From Streptomyces sp. NBC_00708 (lineage in GTDB: Bacteria; Actinomycetota; Actinomycetes; Streptomycetales; Streptomycetaceae), in NCBI GenBank assembly GCA_036226585.1, contig CP108997.1:496001-560000 (forward strand): 64,000 nt of DNA, written 5' to 3'. Position numbers and translations under genes: made by a program. The notes beneath the pieces are model-generated. The model ran no database searches, was not told where the DNA came from, and was given only the letters and a program-made list of their open reading frames with translations. Shown one piece after another: positions 10,382 to 18,311 of this stretch; positions within the stretch are counted from its first letter, which is position 1; each line of letters begins with the position of its first letter.

Positions 10382-11269
10382 TCAGTGGTCGTGGCTGTGG
10401 TCGTGGTCGTGACCGGACTCGTGGTCGTCCTCGTCGAAGTCCGCGACACCCCGCTTCCAGTAACCGGTGATGTCGTAATCGGCCTTCTCCAGGCGCAGTT
10501 CGTCCCGGACCCAGCGCCGCAGCGGCTTGATCTGCCCCGCCTCCCCCGCGACCCACACGTACGCCCGCTCCCCCTCGGGGACGGTGACCGAGGTCGCGGC
10601 CCGGACCAGCGCGTCGCCGGATCCGGCGGGCGCGTCGCCGCGGTGCAGCCAGCGGACCTCGAAGCCCTCGGGGGCGGACAGCTCGATCTCCTCGTCGCGG
10701 CCCGTGACTTCGATGAACGCCCAGCCCCTGGCGGTCCGCGGCAGTTCCTCCAGCCACCGCGCGACGGCGGGCAGCGCGGTGAGGTCCCCGACGAGCAGGT
10801 AGCGGTCGTAGGTGTGCGGGACGATCAGCCCGCCGGGCGGTCCGGCGACATGGATGGTGTCGCCGGGCTGCGCCTTGCCGGCCCAGTCCGAGGCGAGTCC
10901 GCCCTCGTGCACGGCGACGTCGATGTCGATCTCGCCGGCGACGGGGTCGTAGCGGCGCACGGTGTACTCGCGCGAGGTGGGCACCGGCCTCGGCCAGCGC
11001 AGCATCGTCCCGTTGCGCTCGGGCAGCCGCAGGCTGCCGTCCGGCTCCCGGAAGATCAGTTTCACGTGCTCGTCGGGCGCGTGCGCCTCGAATCCCTCGG
11101 CCCCGGGCCCGCCCAGGGTGACCCGCAGCAGACCCGCGCCGACCGCGGCCGTACGCACGACCTCGACCTCGCGGATGCCGATCGGGTAGCCGACCTTCTC
11201 GGCATGCCGGCCGGCCCGCACCTCCGCGATCCGCTCCAGGTACCTGTCCCGGTGGTCGACGCGGCTCAT
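10382..11269 (-). CDS. Siderophore-interacting FAD protein with His-rich tail
   Basis: A 295-aa flavin reductase-like protein of the ViuB/SIP family, which reduces ferric siderophores in the cytoplasm to release iron. It shows the FAD-binding REYTVRRYDP motif near residue 121, an HVAGPPGG loop, and the C-terminal GYWKRGV signature typical of the family. Unusually the protein continues into an acidic/histidine tail, DEDDHESGHDHDHSHDH, which could bind metal. The ATG at 11269 overlaps the aryl-carrier stop (ATGA), so the two are translationally coupled. Expected to be derepressed under iron limitation from the box at 11815. Function by family is firm; the tail's role is unknown. Confidence 0.9.
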   Translation of the reverse strand: MSRVDHRDRYLERIAEVRAGRHAEKVGYPIGIREVEVVRTAAVGAGLLRVTLGGPGAEGFEAHAPDEHVKLIFREPDGSLRLPERNGTMLRWPRPVPTSREYTVRRYDPVAGEIDIDVAVHEGGLASDWAGKAQPGDTIHVAGPPGGLIVPHTYDRYLLVGDLTALPAVARWLEELPRTARGWAFIEVTGRDEEIELSAPEGFEVRWLHRGDAPAGSGDALVRAATSVTVPEGERAYVWVAGEAGQIKPLRRWVRDELRLEKADYDITGYWKRGVADFDEDDHESGHDHDHSHDH

Positions 11270-11505
11270 GCGGCCTCACCCGCCAGCAGCGCCTGCCAGT
11301 GCCCGAGTTCGGGCAGCTCGAACAGGTCGGGGAACTCCAGCGTGGTCGCCCCCGCCGCACGCCAGCGCTCGACCAGGGCCATGATCCGCATCGAGTCCAG
11401 ACCCAGATCGACCAGATTGTCGTCGGGCGCGATCTCGCCGGGCTCGCAGCCCAGCAGTTCGGCGATGTCGGCCCTGACACGGTCGGGCGACAAGGTCTGG
11501 CTCAT
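11266..11505 (-). CDS. Stand-alone aryl carrier protein for 2,3-dihydroxybenzoate
   Basis: A 79-aa carrier protein with the phosphopantetheine site in NLVDLGLDSMRIMAL, serine near residue 40. This LGLDS form resembles the aryl carrier domain found at the C-terminus of EntB/DhbB isochorismatases, here encoded alone. It would hold 2,3-dihydroxybenzoyl thioester and present it to the starter condensation domain of the NRPS. ATG at 11505 with GGAG seven bases upstream; an in-frame start 41 codons further upstream exists but adds low-complexity residues and lacks a site. It overlaps the flavoprotein gene. The isochorismatase and DHB-activating enzyme are not in this window. Confidence 0.85.
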   Translation of the reverse strand: MSQTLSPDRVRADIAELLGCEPGEIAPDDNLVDLGLDSMRIMALVERWRAAGATTLEFPDLFELPELGHWQALLAGEAA

Positions 11506-11814
11506 CGGAGTACTCCTTCGGGGGTGGGCGCCGACAGGGGGTCGGAGCGGCAGTGGCGTTGTTTCACGGGCCCGGCAAGGGGATGCGCGCGCGAACAGCC
11601 GCCCGGGGCGGCGATGTTCACGGGACACGGGAGGGCGGTGGCGGCGCGGCCCGGCCCCTCGGAAGAGCGCGGCGGCTCACGGTGGGACGTCATGGGCACG
11701 GCCCGGCACCGCGCGTGCGGCCCCCTGCCGGGGAACGTGCGGAGCGGACGCCCCCGATGCCGGAAAAACCCGACGTCCCCCACATTCCTCGCCCACACAC
11801 AGTCCCCCTCAGGC

Positions 11815-11833
11815 CCAGGCAAGGCTAACCTAA
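11815..11833. promoter_or_regulatory. Iron box facing the aryl carrier / flavoprotein operon
   Basis: The site CCAGGCAAGGCTAACCTAA matches the consensus TTAGGTTAGGCTAACCTAA at about 15 of 19 positions, with an excellent right half (AGGCTAACCTAA). It is about 310 bp upstream of the aryl-carrier start, implying a long untranslated leader if it marks that promoter. Confidence 0.7.
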
Positions 11834-11949
11834 CATCGACAAGCCCGACGTAAGCAACCCATCCGCCAACCGAACGGCACATGTGCGCAGTTCAGACACC
11901 GGGCCCCCATGACGTGCGACCCACCGGCCCCCTGCGCGCCGAGGCAAAC

Positions 11950-11968
11950 TTAGGTTACCCTCACCTAA
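11950..11968. promoter_or_regulatory. Iron box facing dhbC
   Basis: The site TTAGGTTACCCTCACCTAA differs from the DmdR/IdeR consensus only at the two central-left bases (CC for GG). It lies about 123 bp upstream of the isochorismate synthase GTG and probably controls it. Confidence 0.82.
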
Positions 11969-12091
11969 CCTAGCGCAGGAGCTGCTCCGGGTGAAGGGCC
12001 GCGGCGGCCAGTCCGCCGCGCCCTGTCGGCGCAGCTCCTCCGCCCATCCTCATCCGGCCCCTCCTACAGGGCCATCGAGAACGGAGTCCCC

Positions 12092-13288
12092 GTGTCGACG
12101 GCATCCCGAGTCGCCACGCACATACCCGTGGCCCACCCGGCCACCGGGGCAGCCACCTCCCTCCTGGACGCCTACACGCCCGGCGCGCGCTTCCTCGCCA
12201 CCCCCAGGCGCACCCTGCTGGCCCACGGCCCCGCACGCCCGGTTCCGCACGGCACACAGCCGGTGGACCAACGGGTCTCGGCCGCCCTCGCCGAGGCCGC
12301 CGACGCCGGGCAGGAGACGCCGGTGGTGATGGGCGCGATCCCGTTCGACCACACCGCGCCGGCCGCCCTGAGCGTTCCCGCGACGCTGCGCACCGCCCCG
12401 CCCCTCGCCTCCGACCCGCTCATCGCGCTGCCCTCGGCGGGGGTGGACTCCCCCGACTGGCACATCCGCCCGGTGCCGGAGCCGGAGGTCTACGCGAAGG
12501 GCGTCGCCTCGGCCGTGGAGCGGATGTGGCGCGGCGAGTTCAGCAAGGTCGTCCTCGCCCGCACCCTCGAACTCACCTCCCCCGCACCGCTGGACGTGCC
12601 CGCCATGCTCCAGCGCCTGGCCCGGCGCGACCCCTCCGGCTACACCTTCGCGCTCCCCACCGGCCCCGGCCGCACCCTGATCGGCGCCAGCCCCGAACTC
12701 CTCGTCTCGCGCCGGGGCCGCCAGGTGGTCGCCAACCCCCTCGCCGGCTCGTCCCCGCGCAGCGACGACCTCGCCGAGGACGTCCGCCGGGCCGCCGCGC
12801 TCCTGGAGTCCGCGAAGGACCTCCACGAGCACGCCGTCGTCGTGGACGCCGTACACCAGGCCCTGGCCCCGCACTGCGCCGGGATGACCGTCCCGCCCCG
12901 GCCGACCCTGATCCGCACCGCCACCATGTGGCACCTGTCCACCACGGTCACGGGCACCCTCACCGACCCGGACACCTCGGCCCTCACCCTGGCCTGCGCG
13001 CTGCACCCCACCCCCGCGGTGTGCGGCACGCCGACGGCCACCGCCCGGGAGGTGCTGACGGAGACCGAACCGTTCGACCGCGGCTACTTCACGGGCATGG
13101 TCGGCTGGGGCGACGCGCACGGCGACGGCGAATGGGTCGTCACGATCCGCTGCGCCGAGGCGGAGGAGCGCATGCTGCGCCTCTACGCCGGAGCGGGCAT
13201 CGTCGCGGCGTCCGAGCCGGAGGCCGAAACCGCCGAAACCGCCGCCAAGTTCCGCACCTTCCTGAGCGCGGTGGGCGCCGAGCTGTAA
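12092..13288 (+). CDS. dhbC: Isochorismate synthase (DhbC/EntC-like)
   Basis: A 398-aa chorismate-binding enzyme converting chorismate to isochorismate, the first step to 2,3-dihydroxybenzoate. Family features: GEFSKVVLARTLEL near residue 149, the GASPELLVSR block near 192, NPLAGSSPR, the LHPTPAVCGTPT motif near 306, the DRGYFTGMVGW loop and a C-terminal LYAGAGIVAASEPE substrate/Mg site. Length is normal for DhbC/EntC. GTG start at 12092 with GGAG seven bases upstream. It is transcribed away from the carrier-protein operon, with an iron box in its promoter region. Anthranilate or salicylate synthases share the fold, but context favours the DHB route. Confidence 0.93.
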   Translation: MSTASRVATHIPVAHPATGAATSLLDAYTPGARFLATPRRTLLAHGPARPVPHGTQPVDQRVSAALAEAADAGQETPVVMGAIPFDHTAPAALSVPATLRTAPPLASDPLIALPSAGVDSPDWHIRPVPEPEVYAKGVASAVERMWRGEFSKVVLARTLELTSPAPLDVPAMLQRLARRDPSGYTFALPTGPGRTLIGASPELLVSRRGRQVVANPLAGSSPRSDDLAEDVRRAAALLESAKDLHEHAVVVDAVHQALAPHCAGMTVPPRPTLIRTATMWHLSTTVTGTLTDPDTSALTLACALHPTPAVCGTPTATAREVLTETEPFDRGYFTGMVGWGDAHGDGEWVVTIRCAEAEERMLRLYAGAGIVAASEPEAETAETAAKFRTFLSAVGAEL

Positions 13289-13388
13289 GCCCGTCGGCCG
13301 GCGGCACCCGCACGGGAGAGCCCCGGTCCGGCGGCCCGTCGGCGCCCGCGCCGGAGAGCCCCGCCCGCTCCCCCGGCGCTCCGCACCC

Positions 13389-14084
13389 TCAGGCGGTCAG
13401 GGCCGCGGGCTCGCCCAGCCGGGCGGCCGCGGTCCGCCAGGCGGCGGTGACGGCGAGGCGGGCCCGCTCGGTGGCCGCCGCTCCGTCGCCGTCGAGCAGC
13501 AGCGGCTGCCCGACGTGGACGTGGAGGCGGGGCCGCCGCAGCGGAGCGGTGGCCAGGCCCGCGAGCTGTTTGACGGCCGAGCCGGAGGTGACGCGGCGCG
13601 CCCCGGCCTGGCCCACCGGAATCACCGGCGCGCCGGTGCGGTGCGCGAGCCGGGCGAGGCCGCGCCGGAACGCGCCCGGCTCGGCCTCGGCCGCGTCCGT
13701 GCGGAGGGGCAGGCCGCCCTCGGCATAGATCAGGATGTGCCGGCCCTGCTCCAGCGCCTCCTGGGCGAGGTCGACCGACCGGGCCGCGCGGGGATCGCCG
13801 CGGTACACGGGGATATGCCCCTCACGCGCGAGTGCGCGGCCGAGCAGGGGCACCCGCCAGAGACCCGCGGTCGCCATGACGACGGGGCGGGCGCCGAGGC
13901 CGAGCAGTGCCGCCAGGACGATCGCGGGGTCCGCGAGCGAGGTGTGGTTGGCGGCGATGATCCCGGCCGGGGGAAGGGGTGCGCCTTCGTCGGTGGTGAG
14001 CGTCAACCGTCCGACGGCGGGGACCAGTTGACCGGCAAGGCGGCTGAGCATGGGGTTCTCCGGTTCGCTCGGGATGAGTTCCAT
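13389..14084 (-). CDS. 1-acyl-glycerol-3-phosphate acyltransferase family protein (PlsC-like)
   Basis: A 231-aa PlsC-domain protein. The catalytic NHTSLAD (H-x4-D) lies near residue 46, and the second motif GREGHIPVYRGD-like region is present as LAREGHIPVYRGD. The usual FPEGT motif reads YAEGG, which keeps the glutamate and glycine but suggests divergence. A PVIPVGQAG motif follows. Likely acylates lysophosphatidate or a lysolipid at the membrane. It has no obvious operon partner: dhbC converges from the left and a TetR gene lies upstream on the same strand with a 76-bp gap. ATG at 14084 has a weak ribosome site, so an internal start is possible. Confidence 0.85.
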   Translation of the reverse strand: MELIPSEPENPMLSRLAGQLVPAVGRLTLTTDEGAPLPPAGIIAANHTSLADPAIVLAALLGLGARPVVMATAGLWRVPLLGRALAREGHIPVYRGDPRAARSVDLAQEALEQGRHILIYAEGGLPLRTDAAEAEPGAFRRGLARLAHRTGAPVIPVGQAGARRVTSGSAVKQLAGLATAPLRRPRLHVHVGQPLLLDGDGAAATERARLAVTAAWRTAAARLGEPAALTA

Positions 14085-14160
14085 CGTCCCGGGCGCGACG
14101 GCCGCGGGGCTGAGCCGTCGTACTCATCCGGCGTGTGTATCCCGACGGGCGGCGCCCCGG

Positions 14161-14757
14161 TCAGGGCCCCTGTACGACGTCCGCGAGCGCCGAGGTCACC
14201 AGCTTGCCGACCGCCACCGCTTCCGGCGGGCCCGGCTCCCGGTCCGCGAACAGCAGATGCCCGCCCCCGACGAGGGACAGGGTGAGCGAGTCGATGTCCG
14301 CGTCGGCGGAGACACGGCCCAGCGCGCGCTCCTCGGTCAGATAGCCGGAGACCGCCGCCGCGATCTGGGCGAGGACGGCGATGCCGCCGCCGGGCGTGGC
14401 CTGCCGCAGCCGTGCGCGCAACTCGTCCCGGAAGGTGATGAGCGGAATGATCGCCACCGGAACCGGCCCGAACAGAGTGGTCAGCGCGTCCGCGAGGTTC
14501 CCGGCCACCGTCCCGGTTCCGGCACTCCCGCGCAGCGCCCGCGCCTGCTCCTCGATCCGCGCGGCCCGGTCGAGCACGAGCTCGACGAGGAAGGCGTCGA
14601 AGTCGGTGAAGTGCCGGTGCAGGACGCCCTTGGCGCAGGCCGCCTCGTCCGTGACGGCCCTGCTGGTCAGCCCGTTCGCACCGTCCCGCAGCAACACGCG
14701 CTCGGCGGCGTCGAACAGGTGCTGCCGGGGGTCGCGCAGGTGCACTCCGGTCGGCAC
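14161..14757 (-). CDS. TetR-family transcriptional regulator
   Basis: A 198-aa regulator with an N-terminal TetR helix-turn-helix (LTSRAVTDEAACAKGVLHRHF, about residues 31-51) and a helical ligand-binding domain. I place the start at GTG 14757 because GAGGAGAGG lies eight bases upstream; an ATG 15 codons further up has no site and adds a basic extension. It is divergent from the methyltransferase at 14831, and the shared gap holds a GTGGGC-N4-GCCCAC dyad, the likely operator. Probably represses itself and the methyltransferase. The ligand is unknown. Confidence 0.88.
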   Translation of the reverse strand: MPTGVHLRDPRQHLFDAAERVLLRDGANGLTSRAVTDEAACAKGVLHRHFTDFDAFLVELVLDRAARIEEQARALRGSAGTGTVAGNLADALTTLFGPVPVAIIPLITFRDELRARLRQATPGGGIAVLAQIAAAVSGYLTEERALGRVSADADIDSLTLSLVGGGHLLFADREPGPPEAVAVGKLVTSALADVVQGP

Positions 14758-14802
14758 GTATCCGTCCTCTCCTCGTCCGCGTCCACACCGCCGCCTTGGC
14801 AT

Positions 14803-14818
14803 GTGGGCATGCGCCCAC
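14803..14818. promoter_or_regulatory. Candidate TetR operator (inverted repeat)
   Basis: GTGGGC-ATGC-GCCCAC, a perfect 6-bp dyad around four bases, lies in the gap between the divergent TetR and methyltransferase genes. It sits 12 bp before the methyltransferase ATG, so a bound repressor would block initiation or a near-leaderless promoter. Confidence 0.6.
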
Positions 14819-14830
14819 TAAAGTGAACGC

Positions 14831-15652
14831 ATGCCCATTCTACCGCGAGAGCAGCCCGGACCGCAGCAGCCCCATGAGGCCCGGCGGACGGCCGAATCCT
14901 TCGGCGCGGACGCGCGGCGCTACGACGAGGCGCGCCCTTCCTATCCCGCCGGTCTGGTGGCCCGGATCGTCGCCGGGAGTCCTGGAGGAGACGTTCTCGA
15001 TGTGGGCTGCGGGACCGGGATCGCGGCCCGCCAGTTCCGGTCGGCGGGCTGCACCGTGCTCGGCGTGGAGCCCGATGCCCGGATGGCCGGCCTCGCGCGG
15101 GCCCATGGCCTGCGGGTCGAGGTGGCTACCTTCGAGGACTGGGACCCGGCCGGCCGGACCTTCGACGTGGTGACCGCCGCGCAGTCGTGGCACTGGGTGG
15201 ACCCGGCCGTCGGCGCTGCCAAGGCGGCCCAGGTGCTGCGTCCGGGCGGACGCCTGGCCGTCTTCGGCCACGTATTCGAACCGCCCGCCGAGGTGGCCGA
15301 GGCGTTCGCGGCGGCCTACCGCCGGGTGGCGCCCGGCTCACCGTTCAGCGCCCAGCCGGCGCGGCGCCCGCTGGACATGTACCGGGCGGGCTACGCGAAG
15401 ACCGCCGGCCAAGTCAGCGCGACCGGCCGGTTCCACGAACCGGAGCAGTGGCAGTTCGACTGGGAGCGGCCCTACACCCGGGACGAGTGGCTGAACCTGC
15501 TCCCGACCACCGGGGGCCTCACCCGGCTCCGCCCCGACCAGCTGACCGCTGTCCTGTCGGCGGTCGGCGAGGCGATCGACACCCTCGGGGGCGGCTTCAC
15601 CATGCAGTACACGACTCTGGCCACCTCGGCCGTACGCACCGCCACCCCCTGA
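14831..15652 (+). CDS. Class I SAM-dependent methyltransferase
   Basis: A 273-aa methyltransferase of the UbiE/type-11 sort. SAM-binding motif I is VLDVGCGTGIAARQF near residue 55, followed by the acidic strand VLGVEPDARM and motif WHWVDPAVGAAKAAQVLRPG near 119. The N-terminal SFGADARRYDEARPSYP is typical of this subfamily. ATG at 14831 is very close to the intergenic dyad and has no clear ribosome site, so the mRNA may be leaderless or nearly so. It ends 7 bp from the convergent acyl-CoA dehydrogenase stop. The small-molecule substrate cannot be deduced. Confidence 0.9.
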   Translation: MPILPREQPGPQQPHEARRTAESFGADARRYDEARPSYPAGLVARIVAGSPGGDVLDVGCGTGIAARQFRSAGCTVLGVEPDARMAGLARAHGLRVEVATFEDWDPAGRTFDVVTAAQSWHWVDPAVGAAKAAQVLRPGGRLAVFGHVFEPPAEVAEAFAAAYRRVAPGSPFSAQPARRPLDMYRAGYAKTAGQVSATGRFHEPEQWQFDWERPYTRDEWLNLLPTTGGLTRLRPDQLTAVLSAVGEAIDTLGGGFTMQYTTLATSAVRTATP

Positions 15653-15659
15653 CGCGGGC

Positions 15660-17621
15660 TCAGCCGACCAGGTCCGGCGCGCGCAGCATCTCGTCCGGGA
15701 TGCCCCAGGCGTCCACGAGATCGGCCGCCAGCGGCCGGACCTTGCGGCAGAGGTCGTTCACCTCGCGGCTGATCGCCTTGGAGCGCTGGACGGTCAGCCG
15801 GCCGTGTTCCATGAACCAGGCGCGGTCCGCCTCGATCGTCGACAGGGCGAACAGGTCGCACAGCAGGCCCAGCGCGCGCTTGTTGCCGCTCTCGGGCAGC
15901 GCGCGCACCTTCTCGACGAACGCTTCGAGGACCAGCCGTTCGACGTGTGCGCGGGCGAGGGCGATGACGTGGTCCTGCACGTACGAGAAGACGGCGCCGG
16001 GGTCGCGGTGCTCGTCGATCCCTCGCTTGAGCCTGCGGGCCACCCCGGCGAGCATGTGCTCCTCGCGGAAGCGGACCATGGCGAGCTGGTACTCCGAGTC
16101 GAGCAGCCCGGCCTCGCGGTCCCACTCGTCGCCGCCCGGCAGCAGGTCCCGTACCCGCTCCAGCATCTTGTGGACCGAGGTCTTCTCCATGACCGTCTCG
16201 ACGGCGAGACCGGCGACATGCCGGACCGTGCCGAGCTGGTCGAGGTCCTCGAACTCGCTCGCGTAATGGGTGAGCAGCCCCTTGGCGACGAGTTGCAGCA
16301 GGACGTGGTTGTCGCCCTCGAACGTGGTGAAGATGTCGCTGTCGGCCTTGAGCGCGGCGAACCGGTTGACGCTGAGGTAGCCGGCGCCGCCGCACGCCTC
16401 GCGGCACTCCTGGACGACCCGGGTGGCGTGCCAGGTGGCGAGCGCCTTGGTGCCGGCGGCCCGTGACTCCAGCAGGCGCCGCGCCTGTTCGTCGTCCTCG
16501 ATGCCGGAGAAGACGTCGTGCAGCTGTGTGCGGACGACGTCCTGCGCGAAGTGCAGCGCGTACGTGCGGGCCAGGAGCGGCAGCAGCCGGCGCCGGTGCA
16601 GTCCGTAGTCGAGGAGCAGCTGCTCGTCCGAGCCCGGGGCCGCCGCGAACTGCCGCCGCCGCACGGCGTACTTGACGGCGATCGCGAGGGCCACCTTGGC
16701 CGCGCCGACCCCGGCGCCGGCGACGCTGACACGGCCCTGGACGAGGGTGCCGAGCATGGTGAAGAACCGCCGTCCGGGGTTCTCGATGGGGCTCTCGTAG
16801 TCGCCCTCGGCGGTGACGTCGGCGAACCGGTTGAGCAGCGCCTCGCGCGGCACGCGTACGCCCTCGAAGCGGATGCGGCCGTTGTCCACGCCGTTGAGGC
16901 CCATCTTGCGTCCGTCGTCCTCGATCCGGACGCCGGGCACCACCCGGCCGTCCTGCCGGACCCGCACGACGAAGGCGTGCACCCCCTGCGCCTTCCCGGC
17001 CACCTCCAGCTGGGCGAAGACCACCGCCAGCTCCGCGTGGCGGGCGGCGTTGCCGATGTAGTCCTTGCACGCCTCGTCGCCGGGGGTGGTGAGGACGAAC
17101 TCCCGTGCGCCGGGGTCGTACGTCGCGACCGTGCCGAGCGACTGCACGTCGGAGCCGTGTCCCGTCTCGGTCATCGCGAAGCAGCCCATCAGGCGCCCGG
17201 TGATCAGGTCCGGCAGGTATGCCTCGTGGTGGCGCTCGGTGCCCAGATGGAGGATCGCGCCGCCGAAGAGCCCGAACTGCACCCCCACCTTCACCAGCAC
17301 CGACAGGTCACCGAAGGCCAGCGTCTCGAACGCCGCGATGGACGCCCCGACGTCGCCGCCCCCGCCGTACTCCTGCGGAAACCCCATCCCGGTCTGGCCG
17401 GTCGCGGCCATCTCGACCACGATCTCCCGCACCCGTTCGCGGAACGCGTCGATGCCGAGCTCCTCGGCCTCCTCCAGGACGGAGGCGTACGCCACCAGAT
17501 TGGTCCGGACGAGCTCTCGGATGCCGGCGTACTCGCCGTCGAGCACCTCGGTCAGCGCCCGGACGTCGACCTCGGGCTGTACATAACCGCCGGCGGCAGC
17601 GGATGTGTTCTCAGTGGCCAT
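15660..17621 (-). CDS. Acyl-CoA dehydrogenase / acyl-CoA oxidase family flavoenzyme
   Basis: A 653-aa FAD enzyme, longer than ordinary acyl-CoA dehydrogenases (about 380 aa) and in the range of acyl-CoA oxidases. It has the flavin-contact segment CFAMTETGHGSDV near residue 150, a substrate-loop GRKMGLNGVDNGRIRF, and the RRRQF segment with the ACAD C-terminal helical domain, including EACGGAGYLSVNRF. The extra C-terminal domain of about 200 residues matches oxidase-type members. It would introduce a 2,3-double bond into acyl-CoA in fatty-acid catabolism. ATG at 17621. No partner genes adjoin; the methyltransferase converges. Dehydrogenase versus oxidase cannot be settled by eye. Confidence 0.88.
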   Translation of the reverse strand: MATENTSAAAGGYVQPEVDVRALTEVLDGEYAGIRELVRTNLVAYASVLEEAEELGIDAFRERVREIVVEMAATGQTGMGFPQEYGGGGDVGASIAAFETLAFGDLSVLVKVGVQFGLFGGAILHLGTERHHEAYLPDLITGRLMGCFAMTETGHGSDVQSLGTVATYDPGAREFVLTTPGDEACKDYIGNAARHAELAVVFAQLEVAGKAQGVHAFVVRVRQDGRVVPGVRIEDDGRKMGLNGVDNGRIRFEGVRVPREALLNRFADVTAEGDYESPIENPGRRFFTMLGTLVQGRVSVAGAGVGAAKVALAIAVKYAVRRRQFAAAPGSDEQLLLDYGLHRRRLLPLLARTYALHFAQDVVRTQLHDVFSGIEDDEQARRLLESRAAGTKALATWHATRVVQECREACGGAGYLSVNRFAALKADSDIFTTFEGDNHVLLQLVAKGLLTHYASEFEDLDQLGTVRHVAGLAVETVMEKTSVHKMLERVRDLLPGGDEWDREAGLLDSEYQLAMVRFREEHMLAGVARRLKRGIDEHRDPGAVFSYVQDHVIALARAHVERLVLEAFVEKVRALPESGNKRALGLLCDLFALSTIEADRAWFMEHGRLTVQRSKAISREVNDLCRKVRPLAADLVDAWGIPDEMLRAPDLVG

Positions 17622-17722
17622 GTCCCTTCGCTACCCCGCACCGGGACGGTCAAGCGACCGGACCCCACGGGTGGCCTACAGTGCTCAGCAGTCCCGACAA
17701 GCAACGATCCTGGAGTTGTCGA

Positions 17723-18043
17723 GTGCGAATTCCCTCGCGTGCGAAGCGATGCATAGCCGTGGCAGCGACCGGTGCCGCCCTGCTGGCCATGAGCGGTACG
17801 GCGCACGCCGCGTCCCCCGCCGTCCGGGCGAGTGCAGCGGCCCCCACGTGCGTCAAGGTCAACGTCGACAAGGGCACCATCTCGAAGACGGCCTATGTGA
17901 CGAACAAGTGCTCCACGACGAAGCGGGTCAAGGTCGTGTGGTCCTTCGCTCCCGATTCCGACTGCAACACCCTCAAGCCCGGACAGAAGTTCAAGACCAA
18001 GCGCGGCCTCGCGCCGCAGTTCGACGGGCTGGCACTCTGCTGA
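17723..18043 (+). CDS. Small secreted protein with tendamistat-like cysteine pattern
   Basis: A 106-aa exported protein. The signal peptide runs through VAATGAALLAMSGTAHA with Ala-X-Ala cleavage near residue 28. The mature part has four cysteines spaced 20, 18 and 25 residues apart. It also has a KRVKVVW strand and a KPGQ turn, resembling the Streptomyces alpha-amylase inhibitor tendamistat (cysteine spacing 16-18-28, VKVVY, APGQ). The inhibitory Trp-Arg-Tyr triplet of tendamistat is not seen; the corresponding loop reads near SKTAYV. GTG start at 17723 with GGAG seven bases upstream. Divergent from the acyl-CoA enzyme. Fold assignment is inference from pattern; the target is unknown. Confidence 0.75.
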   Translation: MRIPSRAKRCIAVAATGAALLAMSGTAHAASPAVRASAAAPTCVKVNVDKGTISKTAYVTNKCSTTKRVKVVWSFAPDSDCNTLKPGQKFKTKRGLAPQFDGLALC

Positions 18044-18311
18044 GTGTTCCTCCTCGCCGCCGACGCGACGGCGGCACCGGTTCACGGCGCGGACCGGGGC
18101 CGAGGGTCGCGTCGGCGGCCGGCCGCCCTCGGCGATTCGGCCAACCCCGCGCTTCCGCAGACCTGTTGCGGGGCCCGGGTCGGTGCATTCTCCACACGCC
18201 GCCGCCCGCTCCATCTCGGGATTCCGAGACCGACTGAAACACATGTGTTCGATATCCGTGCCGGGTCGTTGAGCTTCACATCCACGCTGGACGACTGTCA
18301 GGAGCACCACG

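Larger units (their letters stand above)
11506..12091. other. Divergent regulatory intergenic region with two iron boxes
   Basis: This 586-bp gap separates the aryl-carrier gene (minus) from dhbC (plus). It carries two iron boxes, described separately. The long leader on the aryl-carrier side (about 310 bp between box and start) is GC-rich and no convincing small gene was found in it; short frames there are low-complexity. Confidence 0.6.

Noticed and set aside
18240..18311. Precursor peptide or iron box before the ABC exporter
   Set aside because: No start with a ribosome site and no box-like sequence was seen, so an associated peptide or iron control is not claimed.
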